A DNA stretch of 64,000 bases from Scolanthus callimorphus (lineage: Eukaryota > Cnidaria > Anthozoa > Actiniaria > Edwardsiidae). The notes beneath the pieces were generated by a model. That model was not told the DNA's origin. It did no database searches and was given only the letters and a program-made list of their open reading frames with translations. Below, piece after piece: positions 1 to 10,506 of this stretch (its first letter is position 1; the number at the start of each line of letters is the position of its first letter). The DNA lies in NCBI GenBank assembly GCA_033964015.1, contig JAWWUD010000099.1, forward strand, positions 186,001 through 250,000, given 5' to 3'. Both the position numbers and the translations under genes were made by a program.

Positions 1-541
1 CCAAAACAAGTTGCGCATGTATCATGAGAAGGGTGGCACATCCGGCAAATTGGGAGTAGACGAAAGAAAACGCACGCTGGTAAGACTCGGCATAATCGCA
101 AAAGCACAAGCTCGTGATGTCACTGACGTGTATTCTCGTATTTGGCTGAGTGCAGTCAACAATGGAGAGGAAGAAGGAGGACTAGACAGCGACGACGGCA
201 TATTCATGACACCATGCCCGCCAACACCGTCGTGGACACCCAAGCCAGGCCAAGAGTACGACATGACGATACTGACAGATGATGGTTTGATCGCCCCACC
301 ACGCTCGCCACCACTGGTACAACGTGTGCCGAAAACGCCATCGTTTGCCACACAAGGGCCCACACCTAAAAGGAGAAAGGAGACTCGTGCGCCCCTCGAA
401 GACTACTCGTCACCACGGATGTGGGGAGGGTTGCCTGTACCCAACCAGAGCGCGTCGAAGGGCGGCAGACCTCGTGGAAAGCCGAAAGAAACGCCCCTCA
501 AAGGGCAATCAAAGCTCACAAGATTTTTCTCACAAAAATAA
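1..541 (+). pseudogene. Partial copy of the SF3-helicase-like gene (last exon, C-terminal part)
   Basis: The reading frame enters from the left window edge and stops at 539-541. It is identical to the last ~180 codons of the gene ending at 6114, at a constant offset of 5573 bases. It carries the same proline-rich linker, the same basic patch (PKRRKE) and the same C-terminal QSKLTRFF motif, a canonical PIP box. Identity continues past the stop, with one A missing in this copy, to about base 636. There it breaks exactly where the downstream copy has its AATAAA. Whether the rest of this copy exists to the left cannot be seen. It could be one unit of a tandem array or a truncated duplicate. Confidence 0.75.
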
Positions 542-636
542 TTCTGCTTACTTAAACACGAATACTTTATGTAGACAGTTTTGATTGAAGAGAGCTTCTC
601 TAAGTTTGACAATTTGTGCTAGAATTGTATACGAAT
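1..636 (+). repeat. Direct repeat of 5574-6210
   Basis: Bases 1-636 match 5574-6210 almost perfectly; the only difference I see is one A after the stop codon. Downstream flanks differ completely. The very low divergence implies a recent duplication, ongoing gene conversion, or an assembly artefact. Confidence 0.9.
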
Positions 637-1316
637 TGCACACGGAGGTAAAGAGGTCTATTGCGTACTACATTGATATGCTGATTAGAACCCAAATTTC
701 TATGGGAACCACTTCTATCAGAGGGAGGGAGAACGACAGCTCACCAGTTCCATGTCGTTCCAGTTCGTGACTATTCCATGCTCCAGGGGGTACCGGAGAG
801 TCAGGACACCTCGCATGCTCTGGGCGGCATTGCCGACATAGCTATCCCTGTAGTCCTGGATAAGCGCTTCCTAGGGGACGAGATCATCATCATCACTATC
901 ATCATCATCACTATCATCATCAGCACTATCATCATCATCACAATCATAATCATCACAATCATAATCAGCACCATTCCCCAAAAATTCAGTTCCTTTTCTT
1001 TTGAAGGCCCAAAAAATGTTCCGACTTTGTTCTGATCCAGTAAAACTGCTTTTGTAGATAGAGTGAATCCTGCTCTAATGCTTGGGCGTGTTTTGGGATC
1101 AAAGGAAGACACTATTTCCTGGCTGTGTGGTGATTCTTAAGCTTATATCACTTAAAAACAGGAACGCTGTCAAAGGGAACCATGTCCCTAAATCTTGTTC
1201 AATGGAAATATCTAAAATAACTAAAATCACAATCATGCGCAGTAGAGCTATTTGGGCACTTCGAGTAAAACGAGCGTTCTCTGAGGAAAAGTTACGAGAA
1301 TGTCCTACAGTAATAA
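637..1316. other. Non-coding stretch with an ATC microsatellite
   Basis: No convincing gene. Bases about 881-972 are an imperfect ATC/ATA trinucleotide tract that keeps long spurious frames open on both strands. The rest shows nothing I can assign. Confidence 0.6.
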
Positions 1317-2078
1317 TTACTTCTCAACGAAACTGTAAGTTCATATCCGTGGTTCCGTTAAATCCCTCTTATCCGCCACTGAGTCAAGGGAAATTTATTG
1401 CAATGTACTGCCAGATCCATTGAGATGTCATGTTTTGGTGTTTGAAATCGTCTCAGCTTAAGACGGAAGGGACGGAAACTACGGATTCACGGAAAATGGA
1501 CTTCCAGTGTTAAAGGGAAGTAATATCAATATATTATGTAATTTAATTATTATATATTAATAATATATTAATAATATACTAATATATTACTTCTCAAACA
1601 AACTGGAAGTTCAGAATCCGTGGTTCCGTGGAATCCCTCTTATCCGCCACTGAGTCAAGGGAAATTTATTGCAATGTACTGCCAGATCCATTGAGATGTC
1701 ATGTTTTGGTGTTTGAAATCGTCTCAGCTTAAGACGGAAGGAACGGAAACTGCGGATTCACGGAAAATGGACTTCCAGTGTTTAAGGGAAGTAATTTAAA
1801 ATGCAATTTAATTATATATATTAATAATATATAATATATTAATAATATATATTACTTAATATACTAATATATTACTTCTCAAACGTACTGGAAGTTCAGA
1901 ATCCGTGGTTCCGTGAAATCCCTCTTATCCGCCACTGAGTCAAGAGAAATTTATTTGCAATGTACTGCCAGATCCATTGGGATGTCATGTTTTGGTGTTT
2001 GAAATCGTCTCAGCTTAAGATGGAAGGGACGGAAACTGAGGATTCACGGAAAATTGACTTCCAGTGTTCAAGGGAATT
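1317..2078. mobile_element. Three tandem MITE-like palindromic elements with TA-rich spacers
   Basis: Copies lie at about 1317-1523, 1587-1794 and 1872-2078 (repeat periods 271 and 286). Each begins TTACTTCTCAA and ends in the imperfect inverse, AAGGGAAGTAA. Subterminal segments (AATCCGTGGTTCCG near the left, CGGAAACTGCGGATTC near the right) are also inverted, so each unit can fold on itself. Spacers of about 63 and 77 bases are almost pure TA/TAATA. The third copy has a decayed right end. No coding capacity; non-autonomous element by structure. Confidence 0.75.
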
Positions 2079-2685
2079 GTTTAAATCAGTTGTGTTCATA
2101 ACAGACAAACTGTTTACTTTGGGCCTTTTTTCGTGCACTTTGTTTGCATGCTTTTTTCGTAAACATCTTGGAACTCATTATCACTTGTCATACCCAACAA
2201 TTGATTACATAACCATGGATTACGTAACCCTTGTGAAACCTCTTTGGAATTCCGACCACTAGTTACATAAGGCCCAGCGTTATTCATGTAAATCAGTTGT
2301 TAGAAGCAGTCGAACAAGCAAGATCTCAATCTTCTTCCACTCAGAGGATCGATGGCTTCGGTAAGTTCTTCAGCCTTACTTGTTCTATAATTTGGACTAG
2401 TGATCAATTACAGCTAAAATCGCTGCTTCGCTACCCGCGTTTCCAAAACATCGATTTGTTTTTGGCTTTGCTATTCCGCCAGTCAAATCTTATACACGAT
2501 GCAACTATTTTAGCTGTAACAAAAACAAACCTTTATTGCGGCATATCTGCGCCCTGAAATGGAGATTTTCGCTGAGCGGATAATATCCCTCAAGTGTATT
2601 TGATTTAGTCATTGAATGCCCTATTATAAGGTAATTATAATGGTAATAAAGTTGATGTTCATGGGCGCCTGCGGCACGGGCTAAA
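2079..2685. other. Upstream region of the SF3-helicase-like gene
   Basis: No gene seen. An ATTATAAGG motif near 2620-2630 could act as a TATA element for the gene starting at 2686, but this rests on the motif alone. Confidence 0.35.
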
Positions 2686-5600
2686 ATGGCCCCGAGTCGG
2701 GCCAAAAACGTATTTACGCCCGCGAATATCAACTATATTGTCAAATTGCATTCGGGTCTTTTAGGTGTCGACTGCTCGTCATCCGGCGAGACAACTGAAC
2801 AGTGGAAAAATAAAACAAGCTGCAGAATCATATTTGTTACCGTTAGTGGAGGGAAAACTGTGTGCTGTGTGGCTAAAGTGCATATGGCAAGTCCAAGACG
2901 ATGACGAAACAGACGCGTGGAATAAAATCTGCGAAAAGCGTGCCGAGTGCGATGGGGCAATAGAGCAGCTCGACGATGTCGTGTTTTACTTTTCATCTAT
3001 ATCATGCCATGACACCAAAGTAAAAACGGGAAAGAAAGCCACTGACAATAGCGAAGAAGACCACGAAGACGAAGACGAACAACAAGTGCCCTCTCAAAGT
3101 GAAAGCCAGAAACGCCTACCAGCTCTGTTCTATTGGATCGCCTTTGAATCTCGAAACGGTGCGCCCATATCACTAGTCAACCTGCACAGAAGCATGCTCA
3201 AGTGCGACGTTGATATCACAACAAAGCTTCTCACCTCCATGTCTAAAGTAGCAACGGGGAAAATGTTAAGAGCTCAACTTTGGCAAACCCTTAAAGATCA
3301 TAACTCTAGTTATATCAGGAGCATTGTAAGCAAATCCTTTCGCGCATGCTTCAATAATAGTATCAGAGAAGTGGATCTGGACATCGAGTTCTTGGACAGT
3401 GTAGAAAGGGAAGCCGAGGAAAACATCCTTCGCTTTGTGGTTGTAAAGACCAGCTACTCAAGCGTGACAGGAAAGGCAGTACGTGAAATGATCAAGAAAG
3501 GCCTAGTTGTCGACGTAATCGGCGCTTCTGAAGATGACGAGAAATGCGAAAACGACAAAATCGTCCCTAGGTCGTTGACATCAGACGCTTGCACGCAACT
3601 GATTAATGACATAGAGGTATGTAACCGACATGCATTAGGAAGCGCGTTTCGCTTTAGACTAATTTAAAAAATTTTCTGTTTTATTTTAGCGCGTCATGAG
3701 AAAGATGAATTATGCAGTTGGCCGAGGAATGCTGTACAGAAAACATCCGCGTTCCCGGTATACATTCCACCACAGAGGGGAAATAAAGGAGTTTCTTGGC
3801 CTCCTAGAAGGGAACGAAGCATTTAAAGACCGTCTTGTTAAATATGGGAAAAAGGTGAACGAGCGGCTCTCCAACCCCTCAAGTGAGCTCATAAGACAGA
3901 TTCGTATTAACCACGACCTAATAGAAGTGAAGGACGGGTGGTGCCTGTCATTGTCTCAGAGACAATTCGTGGAAAGACCCATTGACAAGTCTGAAATTGG
4001 CTTAATAACCCCAAGGGCGTTTTTTCACTACGATCGAAGTTGTGAAGAAGACAGCAAGTTCTTTCGCGAAATACTGGAGAATAGTTTAAGCGAAGAGGAA
4101 ATTGGAAAGTTCTGTGAAGACTTCCTTGGCCTTTTCAACTTTCAAGGGAAAAAACACAAGCAAAAGGTGATGAAATTACATTTTGTGTTATCCAATTGTA
4201 GCTATTGACTGTGATGTTGGATTAAACTACTAACGCTCGTGGTCTACGGGAATTTACTAGGCGTTGCGATCGCTACAACAAACATGTTGTTTTAATCTAA
4301 CAATAATGCTGTTCTAATCTTTGAACAGGTGCCTTGTTTAGTAGGAGAGGCCAATAGTGGAAAGACAAGTCTTCTGGCCGCTGTTCTAGGCGTGGCGAAC
4401 GAGGCGCGAGTGGCGACAGTTACCAAACAAAGAGCTTTCAATAAAGCGATGATTAACGGTGACACAGAAGTAAAATTATAGACGAAGCGTATTCTGCCAT
4501 GATGGATATAGATGATTGCAAGTTGATAACCCAAGGAGGCTGGACGGCACATGACAAGAAATTTGACACAGCAAAGGGATTTATCAATAGGTAAAACAGA
4601 GTCCCACTGTTGAACTTTAGGTTCTTTTGATAGATTGACATATTTCGTTTTTTTACTTCCACAGATGCCCTATGGTCATTGCGTGCCAAAGTGAGCTTGA
4701 ATTTAGAGAAATAGACAAGCCGGCCATGGCTGCAAGACTGAACGTTTATCGCTTTCAGAGCCTGAATTCTGTGAACACAGACGCCCATGGCTGGATCAAG
4801 AGCCACCCAGTGCCGTGCATCGTCTACGCAATGGAGCAAGCCAAAAGTACAAGACCGGTGTCGCTCCTGTACCCTTCAATTACGGTAATAATGTCCGCAC
4901 AACTCCATTTCAAAGACTATTCTTTTAGTTTTGCTAACCTATATTCAATGTATGTTATAGAGAACGAAGGACCTTCTGCATCATTGACAGAGCAGGAAAA
5001 GTTGGAAATCATGTCCTTCAACCTTGATGAGAAAGCGGACAGCGAAGATGAACTCTGCACAGAAGCAATTCTCTCGAGCTACCAGCAAAACGAAAGCGAT
5101 TCTGATGAACTCAGCCAGCGGTCGACTGCAGAAAGTCGCCTTGAAACAATTGGCCGAGCGCAGCAACAACAGCGTCCCAATAGCTTTCGTGGTCGCCTTT
5201 TTGCCAAAATGAAAACTCTAGCTGACGCTGCCGTTCAAAGAGAGCAAGGTTATTTAAGGGAAATAGTAGACTCCAACCGCAACGAGTTGGTGGCTCTTGG
5301 ACTTGCTGACGAAGAGAAGGCGATGGACGCGATCAAGGAGCCCTTTCAGCCATTACCCGACTATATAGAAGAAAGGAGGCAGAGGATGGTCAGGGAGAAG
5401 AGAGAAAAAGAGTTGGAAGAGGAAATTCTGAGGGACATTGAAAAGACCACTCGAGCCTTCGAAAATCCGTGGCTGATTGAACAAGAGAGAGAACTTAGCA
5501 GTCTACCAAGCCAAATGGAGGAGACCGAGGACGAAGAGATAAGAATGGCTTTACGATGCCGAATCGAGATTATCCAAAACAAGTTGCGCATGTATCATGA

Positions 5601-6114
5601 GAAGGGTGGCACATCCGGCAAATTGGGAGTAGACGAAAGAAAACGCACGCTGGTAAGACTCGGCATAATCGCAAAAGCACAAGCTCGTGATGTCACTGAC
5701 GTGTATTCTCGTATTTGGCTGAGTGCAGTCAACAATGGAGAGGAAGAAGGAGGACTAGACAGCGACGACGGCATATTCATGACACCATGCCCGCCAACAC
5801 CGTCGTGGACACCCAAGCCAGGCCAAGAGTACGACATGACGATACTGACAGATGATGGTTTGATCGCCCCACCACGCTCGCCACCACTGGTACAACGTGT
5901 GCCGAAAACGCCATCGTTTGCCACACAAGGGCCCACACCTAAAAGGAGAAAGGAGACTCGTGCGCCCCTCGAAGACTACTCGTCACCACGGATGTGGGGA
6001 GGGTTGCCTGTACCCAACCAGAGCGCGTCGAAGGGCGGCAGACCTCGTGGAAAGCCGAAAGAAACGCCCCTCAAAGGGCAATCAAAGCTCACAAGATTTT
6101 TCTCACAAAAATAA
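2686..6114 (+). CDS. SF3-helicase-like ATPase with C-terminal PIP box (four exons, two frame breaks)
   Basis: Best start is ATG 2686; the exon ends at the donor after 3616. Other exons are 3690-4166, 4329-4590 and 4665-6114, and all junctions keep phase. Exon 3 carries a Walker A motif (GEANSGKTS, 4344-4370) and a Walker B-like IIDEAY (4475-4492). Exon 4 opens with a hydrophobic strand CPMVIACQS, like superfamily 3 motif C. This order and spacing fit SF3 helicases, which act as hexameric replicative helicases in small DNA viruses and some mobile elements. A glutamate-rich helical region (about 5230-5590), a proline-rich tail, a PKRRKE basic patch and QSKLTRFF (6079-6102) follow; the last matches the PCNA-binding consensus QxxLxxFF. 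I see no HUH nuclease motif upstream. Two single-base frame changes sit by A-runs, near 2806-2818 and just before Walker B near 4470. Viral or transposon origin is inference. Confidence 0.72.
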
Positions 6115-6207
6115 ATTCTGCTTACTTAAACACGAATACTTTATGTAGACAGTTTTGATTGAAGAGAGCTTCTCTAAGTTTGACAATTTGTGCTAGAATT
6201 GTATACG

Positions 6208-6213
6208 AATAAA
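6208..6213 (+). terminator. Polyadenylation signal of the SF3-helicase-like gene
   Basis: AATAAA lies 94 bases after the stop codon. The upstream partial copy loses identity exactly inside this hexamer. Confidence 0.45.
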
Positions 6214-6897
6214 AGTAAAATTAAAAGTAAAGAGGGGCGCGCTCGATTGATTGCCTATGCTCCAATACCGACGGACTTTCGTGCGAGCAAAAAAAAGGAC
6301 AGTCAATCGATCACGCCCTCTCCGAGGATGTTTAGCTTTGCCATTGCCATGACAACCAAAATCAATATCATGGTACTAAAATCACTAGCTATTTGAAAAT
6401 CGACATTTGTTAAAGTAGCACATTGAATAGTCCACACGAAAGGATACCGTTACCATGACAACCAAATAAATATTATTGTTGCTTATCGCGTAAGTTTAAT
6501 AACGTATCGATGCTCTGTTACCATGACAACCGCTCAAGATTCACAAGCAGTTTCACAGCACATTTTTCGATAAAAAAATTGATCTACATCGTGGGGTATT
6601 GATAATAATAAATGTTATGAGCCTGTCAAAGTCTGTCTTTCCTCAATTTTCCTAAAGCATTGTAATAACGAGAATTCAAGGGTTTATCGACTAGTTAATA
6701 AAATCAAGTTGTTTAATAACGCATCGATGTTCTGTTACCATGACAACCGTTAAAGTTCGAGATTATTTATAGTTTACTTTTCACAAGCAGTTCAGCATAT
6801 TTACGATAAAAGTATTGATCTACAATTGACAATAATAAATGTTATTAACGTGATTATCAAAGAGCAAAGATAAGCTAGTGTCTTTGCTAGAGATTGT
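6214..6897. repeat. Convergent intergenic region with a degenerate direct duplication
   Basis: About 6500-6620 and 6713-6845 are related direct copies. Both run AACG(T/C)ATCGATG, TCTGTTACCATGACAACC, TCACAAGCAGTT, CGATAAAA, TTGATCTACA and AATAATAAATGTTAT in the same order. The ACCATGACAACC core also occurs near 6345 and 6450. No coding frame. It separates the 3' ends of the helicase and cyclin-like genes. Confidence 0.6.
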
Positions 6898-7260
6898 CTA
6901 AAGACCTATTATGTCGAAATGACCCAAGGGCCTCCAGTTAACTGATTCGAGTACTTTCAACTCTTCTTCTATGATGTCTTCTCTTGATACCGGTGAAGAG
7001 ATCATGTCCATAAATAAGTTATTTCTGTCAAAGTCACCGCTCTCCAGTTTTATAGCTATGAATAAACATGCCAATATGAGTTCCCTTAGAGTTGACCTTT
7101 TCCTGTCCTTGGTTCTGTTAAGGTGTCGCCAGAGCAGACTTTCTGCCAGAAAAGACGCACTTTTTGGAAAATTGAGTGCACAAATCCCTTGTAGAAATTC
7201 ACCAGCGAACTTGATATCTTGCAAAGTGAGCTCTGGATGTTTGTCCACTAAGCTGTCCAT
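6898..7260 (-). CDS. Small cyclin-like (cyclin-box) protein
   Basis: A single-exon frame of 120 residues from the ATG at 7260; the frame is open further upstream but has no other ATG. The sequence reads as an isolated N-terminal cyclin box. A helix with FLAESLLWRHL is followed by LILACLFIAIKLESGDF and then IIEEELKVLESVNWRP. These correspond to the cyclin signatures 'L..ACLFIAAK.EE' and 'E..IL..L.W'. There is no second cyclin fold or destruction box in view. Known cyclin boxes bind CDKs or act in transcription factors; that this one binds a kinase is inference. It lies between the helicase and recombinase genes and is read convergently to the helicase, with its own short promoter. I cannot name a specific cyclin class. 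Confidence 0.6.
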   Translation of the reverse strand: MDSLVDKHPELTLQDIKFAGEFLQGICALNFPKSASFLAESLLWRHLNRTKDRKRSTLRELILACLFIAIKLESGDFDRNNLFMDMISSPVSREDIIEEELKVLESVNWRPLGHFDIIGL

Positions 7261-7300
7261 TTTCAGAGTCTGTTTGTCTAGCAATGAAAGTGGCAAACGG

Positions 7301-7363
7301 ATTTATAGCTGCGCAATATATCCCACAATGCTCTCTGATCAAAGCATGTACTATGATTGGCCG
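7301..7363 (-). promoter_or_regulatory. Compact TATA and CCAAT promoter of the cyclin-like gene
   Basis: On the minus strand CTATAAAT (7301-7308) lies about 40 bases before the start codon, and GGCCAATCA (about 7355-7363) about 50 bases before that. A second TATA-like GATATATT lies between them. Spacing is normal for a core promoter with a very short leader. Motif evidence only. Confidence 0.45.
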
Positions 7364-7386
7364 ACAAAAAAGCAGCGTTTTACGTT

Positions 7387-9036
7387 TTACCTTTTGTTGT
7401 AGTTAGGATATCTTCGCGCTGCCCGACATAGCAAGGAGTTGGATGTCCTTCCCTTTTCGAAACAAAACTCGGAGTCTCTGAGAATAGCTTTCCACTGTCC
7501 AAATCCGTACCTTTTTAGTCCAGCTTTTAGGTATTTGTCTTCCTCGGGAGTAAACGGTAAACTTTTTCTTCTTAGCGAGCTATGCCCTTTTACCTTCAGC
7601 TGTGGTTTACCAGCAGGACGTGCGGGCGGCGGAACTTCCTTAATTGTTTCCACTTCGTCACTAGAAGAACTGCTCGTTTTCTTGTCTTCGCGCTCTTGCG
7701 AGGACGTAGACTTGTCTGAAAGCCGCGCGCGAACATCTTTTTCAAGTTCTGATCCCTTGTCACCTTGCAATTCCTTCAGAAACGTGTGCGCTTTCGTTGC
7801 GACGTCGCGCGATCTTTGCTTCTGGTAGTGTACCCTGGCAACCACAGAAGTGTGCTTTTGGTCTTCTGAGATGGTGCTTTGCGCAGAACTGCCTAGTTTT
7901 AACGAGCTTGCAGTCTCTACTATTTGCCGATAACGCGTAGGATGGACGTATTTGCCGGTTGCGTCAAAGACCAACTTGCTCATGGACTCCCCAAGTTTGC
8001 TGTGCTGACCACCATTTCTTGTTACCAATACATAATCGCAACTGGGCTTTAGCAAAGGACGAATGTGAGCGATAAAACCATCTAGGACTTGCATGCTTGT
8101 GTCTGTCAGAAACAGCGAGTCAAAGCCGTATTTACCAGCAGTTTTGAACATTTTCTGGTCGATATATCCACCGTTGTTCTTTGCGCTTTTAACCATTTCG
8201 ACCGTCAAGTACTGATAGGTCATTGGCCGAGAGCCTTTCACCTTGATAAACAAATACAGCGCGAGGAGTAACGCCCAACCGCTTCCAAGAGCTCTTTGTC
8301 GCCCAATGCCCTTTGGCCTCTAACGACTCTATGTCGAGGTCACCATTCCACTGAATGCGCATCATTTTAGAAACTGTTCTGCGCACCTTTTTCAAGTAGA
8401 CCTCTGTCGTATAAAGGCTGCTTATCACCGATTTTGACGCGCCATTTACCTTTCGGAAGTCCGCCATTTCTCCAATTGCGTCGATGTAACTCAGTCGTCC
8501 TGCATGGCCAAGCTTCCATTCGTCCTGTAGCATGTCAACAAATTTGAAAAGAAGATTAGGAGAGCACAAACCAAAGTCTATTATGTCAAATGTCAATTCC
8601 TCTTCGTCTTCGCAGCAAAACTTAAGAAACTTTAAACACCTGCTAACTATTTGCTTGGCTTGGCGCTTGCTTTTGCACCCTCCTCCTGTGCCAGTCAGCA
8701 AGGAGTTCAGTTGCTTTGCAATATCACTGGAAATATCAAATGAAGGAATGTTTTTCGAATTGCGCACAGTGTTTTCAGGAGGTTCTTGTTTACCAGTTGG
8801 CTCGATCTCCTGGACAGCTTTGCAGTTGGGCTTTTCATCGAAATAATAAAACCACCGATGCTTTTCTTAACGTGTTTCCTGCATCCTCGCTGGGTGGAGA
8901 ATCCATCGTGTTTACAATCTTGAACTGGGCAGTAGAAATGGCCGTCTGTTTCATCTTCTTCTAAGTGAAGCCTTTTTGGCTTAGGCGAAGCATTTGGGAA
9001 TTTTGACCAGTTGACCACTTCTTCGCTCTTGCTCAT
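7387..9036 (-). pseudogene. Crypton-like tyrosine recombinase with N-terminal zinc finger and C-terminal Myb domain, frameshifted
   Basis: Three overlapping frames form one protein. 9036 down to about 8870 gives an N terminus with a C2H2 finger (FYCPVQDC then CRKHVKK). About 8870 to 8300 gives an FYYFDEKP segment and a helical core-binding region. About 8300 to 7387 gives the catalytic part: an arginine in GSRPMTYQYLTVEMV, HPTRYRQI (HxxR), KHTSVVARVHYQKQRS (His and nucleophilic Tyr), and then a Myb/SANT repeat with FTPEEDKYLKAGLKRYGFGQW. R-HxxR-H-Y order is that of tyrosine recombinases, and the finger plus Myb arrangement resembles Crypton-type transposons. The frame changes near 8868 (beside AAAA) and near 8300. 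Either the copy is dead or the consensus has indels. TATAAGG on the minus strand near 9090 may be its TATA box. Start chosen as ATG 9036. Confidence 0.7.
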
Positions 9037-9442
9037 CCTTCGCCGAGACCAAGACTGGAAATGCGTGAAAACTCGAACGGGCTTACCTTATATTCACATT
9101 TGCTCCCTAGAGAGTAACACATTTTACAAGCCAATCAGAACTGTCTGGGCATAAGCTTTGCCCAAACTTGTCCTTTTGTTTGAGCTTCAAACAATCGAAC
9201 AAGTTCAGGCAAGTCCACTTTAACAAAAGGGCAAGACGACAGGCTTGCGCATGCTCTCATGAACAGACAAACAAGCCTGGGTGTGTTGGTTGTTTATAAG
9301 TAGTAAAGCCAACTTACCTTGTTTTGCTTGTAACATCTGCTGCCCGAGCACACTAACATTATCAGCCTGTGATGTTTGCACTACACTTAATTCTGCAATC
9401 ACTCGACCCTCAGTTATGCTGAAATCCGTGCTTTTCTCACAT

Positions 9443-9797
9443 AGGAACTAAAGTTCACATTTAGTAGAAAAGGAACTTTCAATGAAAAGGAACAATGCCA
9501 AGAGTGATTGTTCCTTTTTAGGACCGTCAGGAACTAATTTGGGCAATAGGGGAACAAAAAGTGAAGTTATCGGAACAGGTGTTCCCTTTCACTGCAAGAA
9601 ATTAGGAACATTTGGTCCGAATTCCCTTTTCACAGAAATCAATACGGAACGTTTGTTCCATTTCACTTTTAAAAGGAACAAATCGAGTAAAAAGGAACGT
9701 ATTGAAAAGGAACAGGTAGTTCCTGATTACTCAAATAGGAACCCTGTGTTCCTATTGTTGACCAATTCGTTCACTTTCACACCTGAACAGTTCCTTA
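9443..9797. repeat. Dense array of GGAAC / GTTCC motifs
   Basis: About 19 occurrences of GGAAC or its complement GTTCC lie in some 355 bases, many as AGGAAC, in both orientations. Some pairs face each other directly (GGAACAGGTGTTCC, GGAACAGGTAGTTCC). Spacing is irregular, so this is not a simple tandem repeat. The long plus-strand frame across it is a by-product. Function unknown; flanks show no gene. Confidence 0.7.
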
Positions 9798-10049
9798 CTA
9801 TGAAACGTGTTTGAGGTCTCTTTGCTGCTAAAGGGACTAAATACAAAAATGCGCGGAACACTCGAGTTTCAAAAACAAGGCCGGCTTTCGTGTCGCATCA
9901 GCTAAAATCCGATTTTTAAACTCTGAATCCCAAAAGAGGTCCAATTTGGACTTTTTTTCAACGAATGACAAAAATTAGAGGTCATTTAGGTCCAAAAATT
10001 AGCTGTCATCACTTTTGGGGAATGTATATCACTATCATCATCATAAATG
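9798..10049. other. Non-coding spacer
   Basis: AT-rich spacer with two short related segments around AGGTCCAATTTGGAC and GAGGTCATTTAGGTCC; nothing else recognised. Confidence 0.4.
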
Positions 10050-10270
10050 TGCAGATCTCCAATACAGCACGTACCCAGCATAGCACCTGGCGTTCTGGAT
10101 GGGTTTCCTGTGCTCGGAGATGAACCGTGAGGAGAGGGCCTCCTGTGACGTCACGTCACACATGTTTTACTAACCACAGGAAGCCCAGCCAGAACGCCAG
10201 GGGCTAGGCTGGCATGTACCCGCGTGGGATCGCTATCTCCACGTAGGTGCGTGCTGCGTTGGAAATCTGC
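10050..10270. mobile_element. Palindromic MITE-like element
   Basis: The left arm contains CTGGCGTTCTGG and TTTCCTGTG; the right arm contains CACAGGAAGCCC and CCAGAACGCCAG in inverse order. Outer parts (CAGATCTCCAATACAGCACG against GTGCTGCGTTGGAAATCTG) pair as well. The centre has GTGACGTCAC. A related CTTCCTGTGGTAAGG segment occurs near 55970. Confidence 0.6.
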
Positions 10271-10506
10271 CTTTTGATTGGCTTATACATCGTTTGTTTT
10301 GGTCTAGTTGCCGGTGGAAACGTCTCCAAAGCGACCTAGAAAACGTCTCCAAATCGACCTAGAAACGTATTGTTTCCTCGTTTGAAGCTCTTTCAAACGC
10401 GAAAAGTGTTCGCGGTCCACACACAAACGCCAGTTGCAGGCTGTGAACGCCAGTACGTGCACAAGTTATTTTGTATGTGTTACATCTAATTATGTATATA
10501 GTAAAC

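Noticed and set aside
881..972. CRISPR-like array
   Set aside because: Simple ATC microsatellite without regular repeats and spacers; the genome is eukaryotic.
4885..4960. Possible short intron in the last helicase exon
   Set aside because: GT and AG are present but the 76-base length would break the open frame that continues straight through.
9318..9418. Possible minus-strand exon with strong GTAAGT donor (frame containing VIAELSVVQTSQADNVSVL)
   Set aside because: Splice signals look good but phase does not fit the actin-like exon upstream, no partner exon was found and no domain is visible.
9482..9814. 110-codon frame over the GGAAC array
   Set aside because: Produced by the repeated motif; no domain or gene structure.
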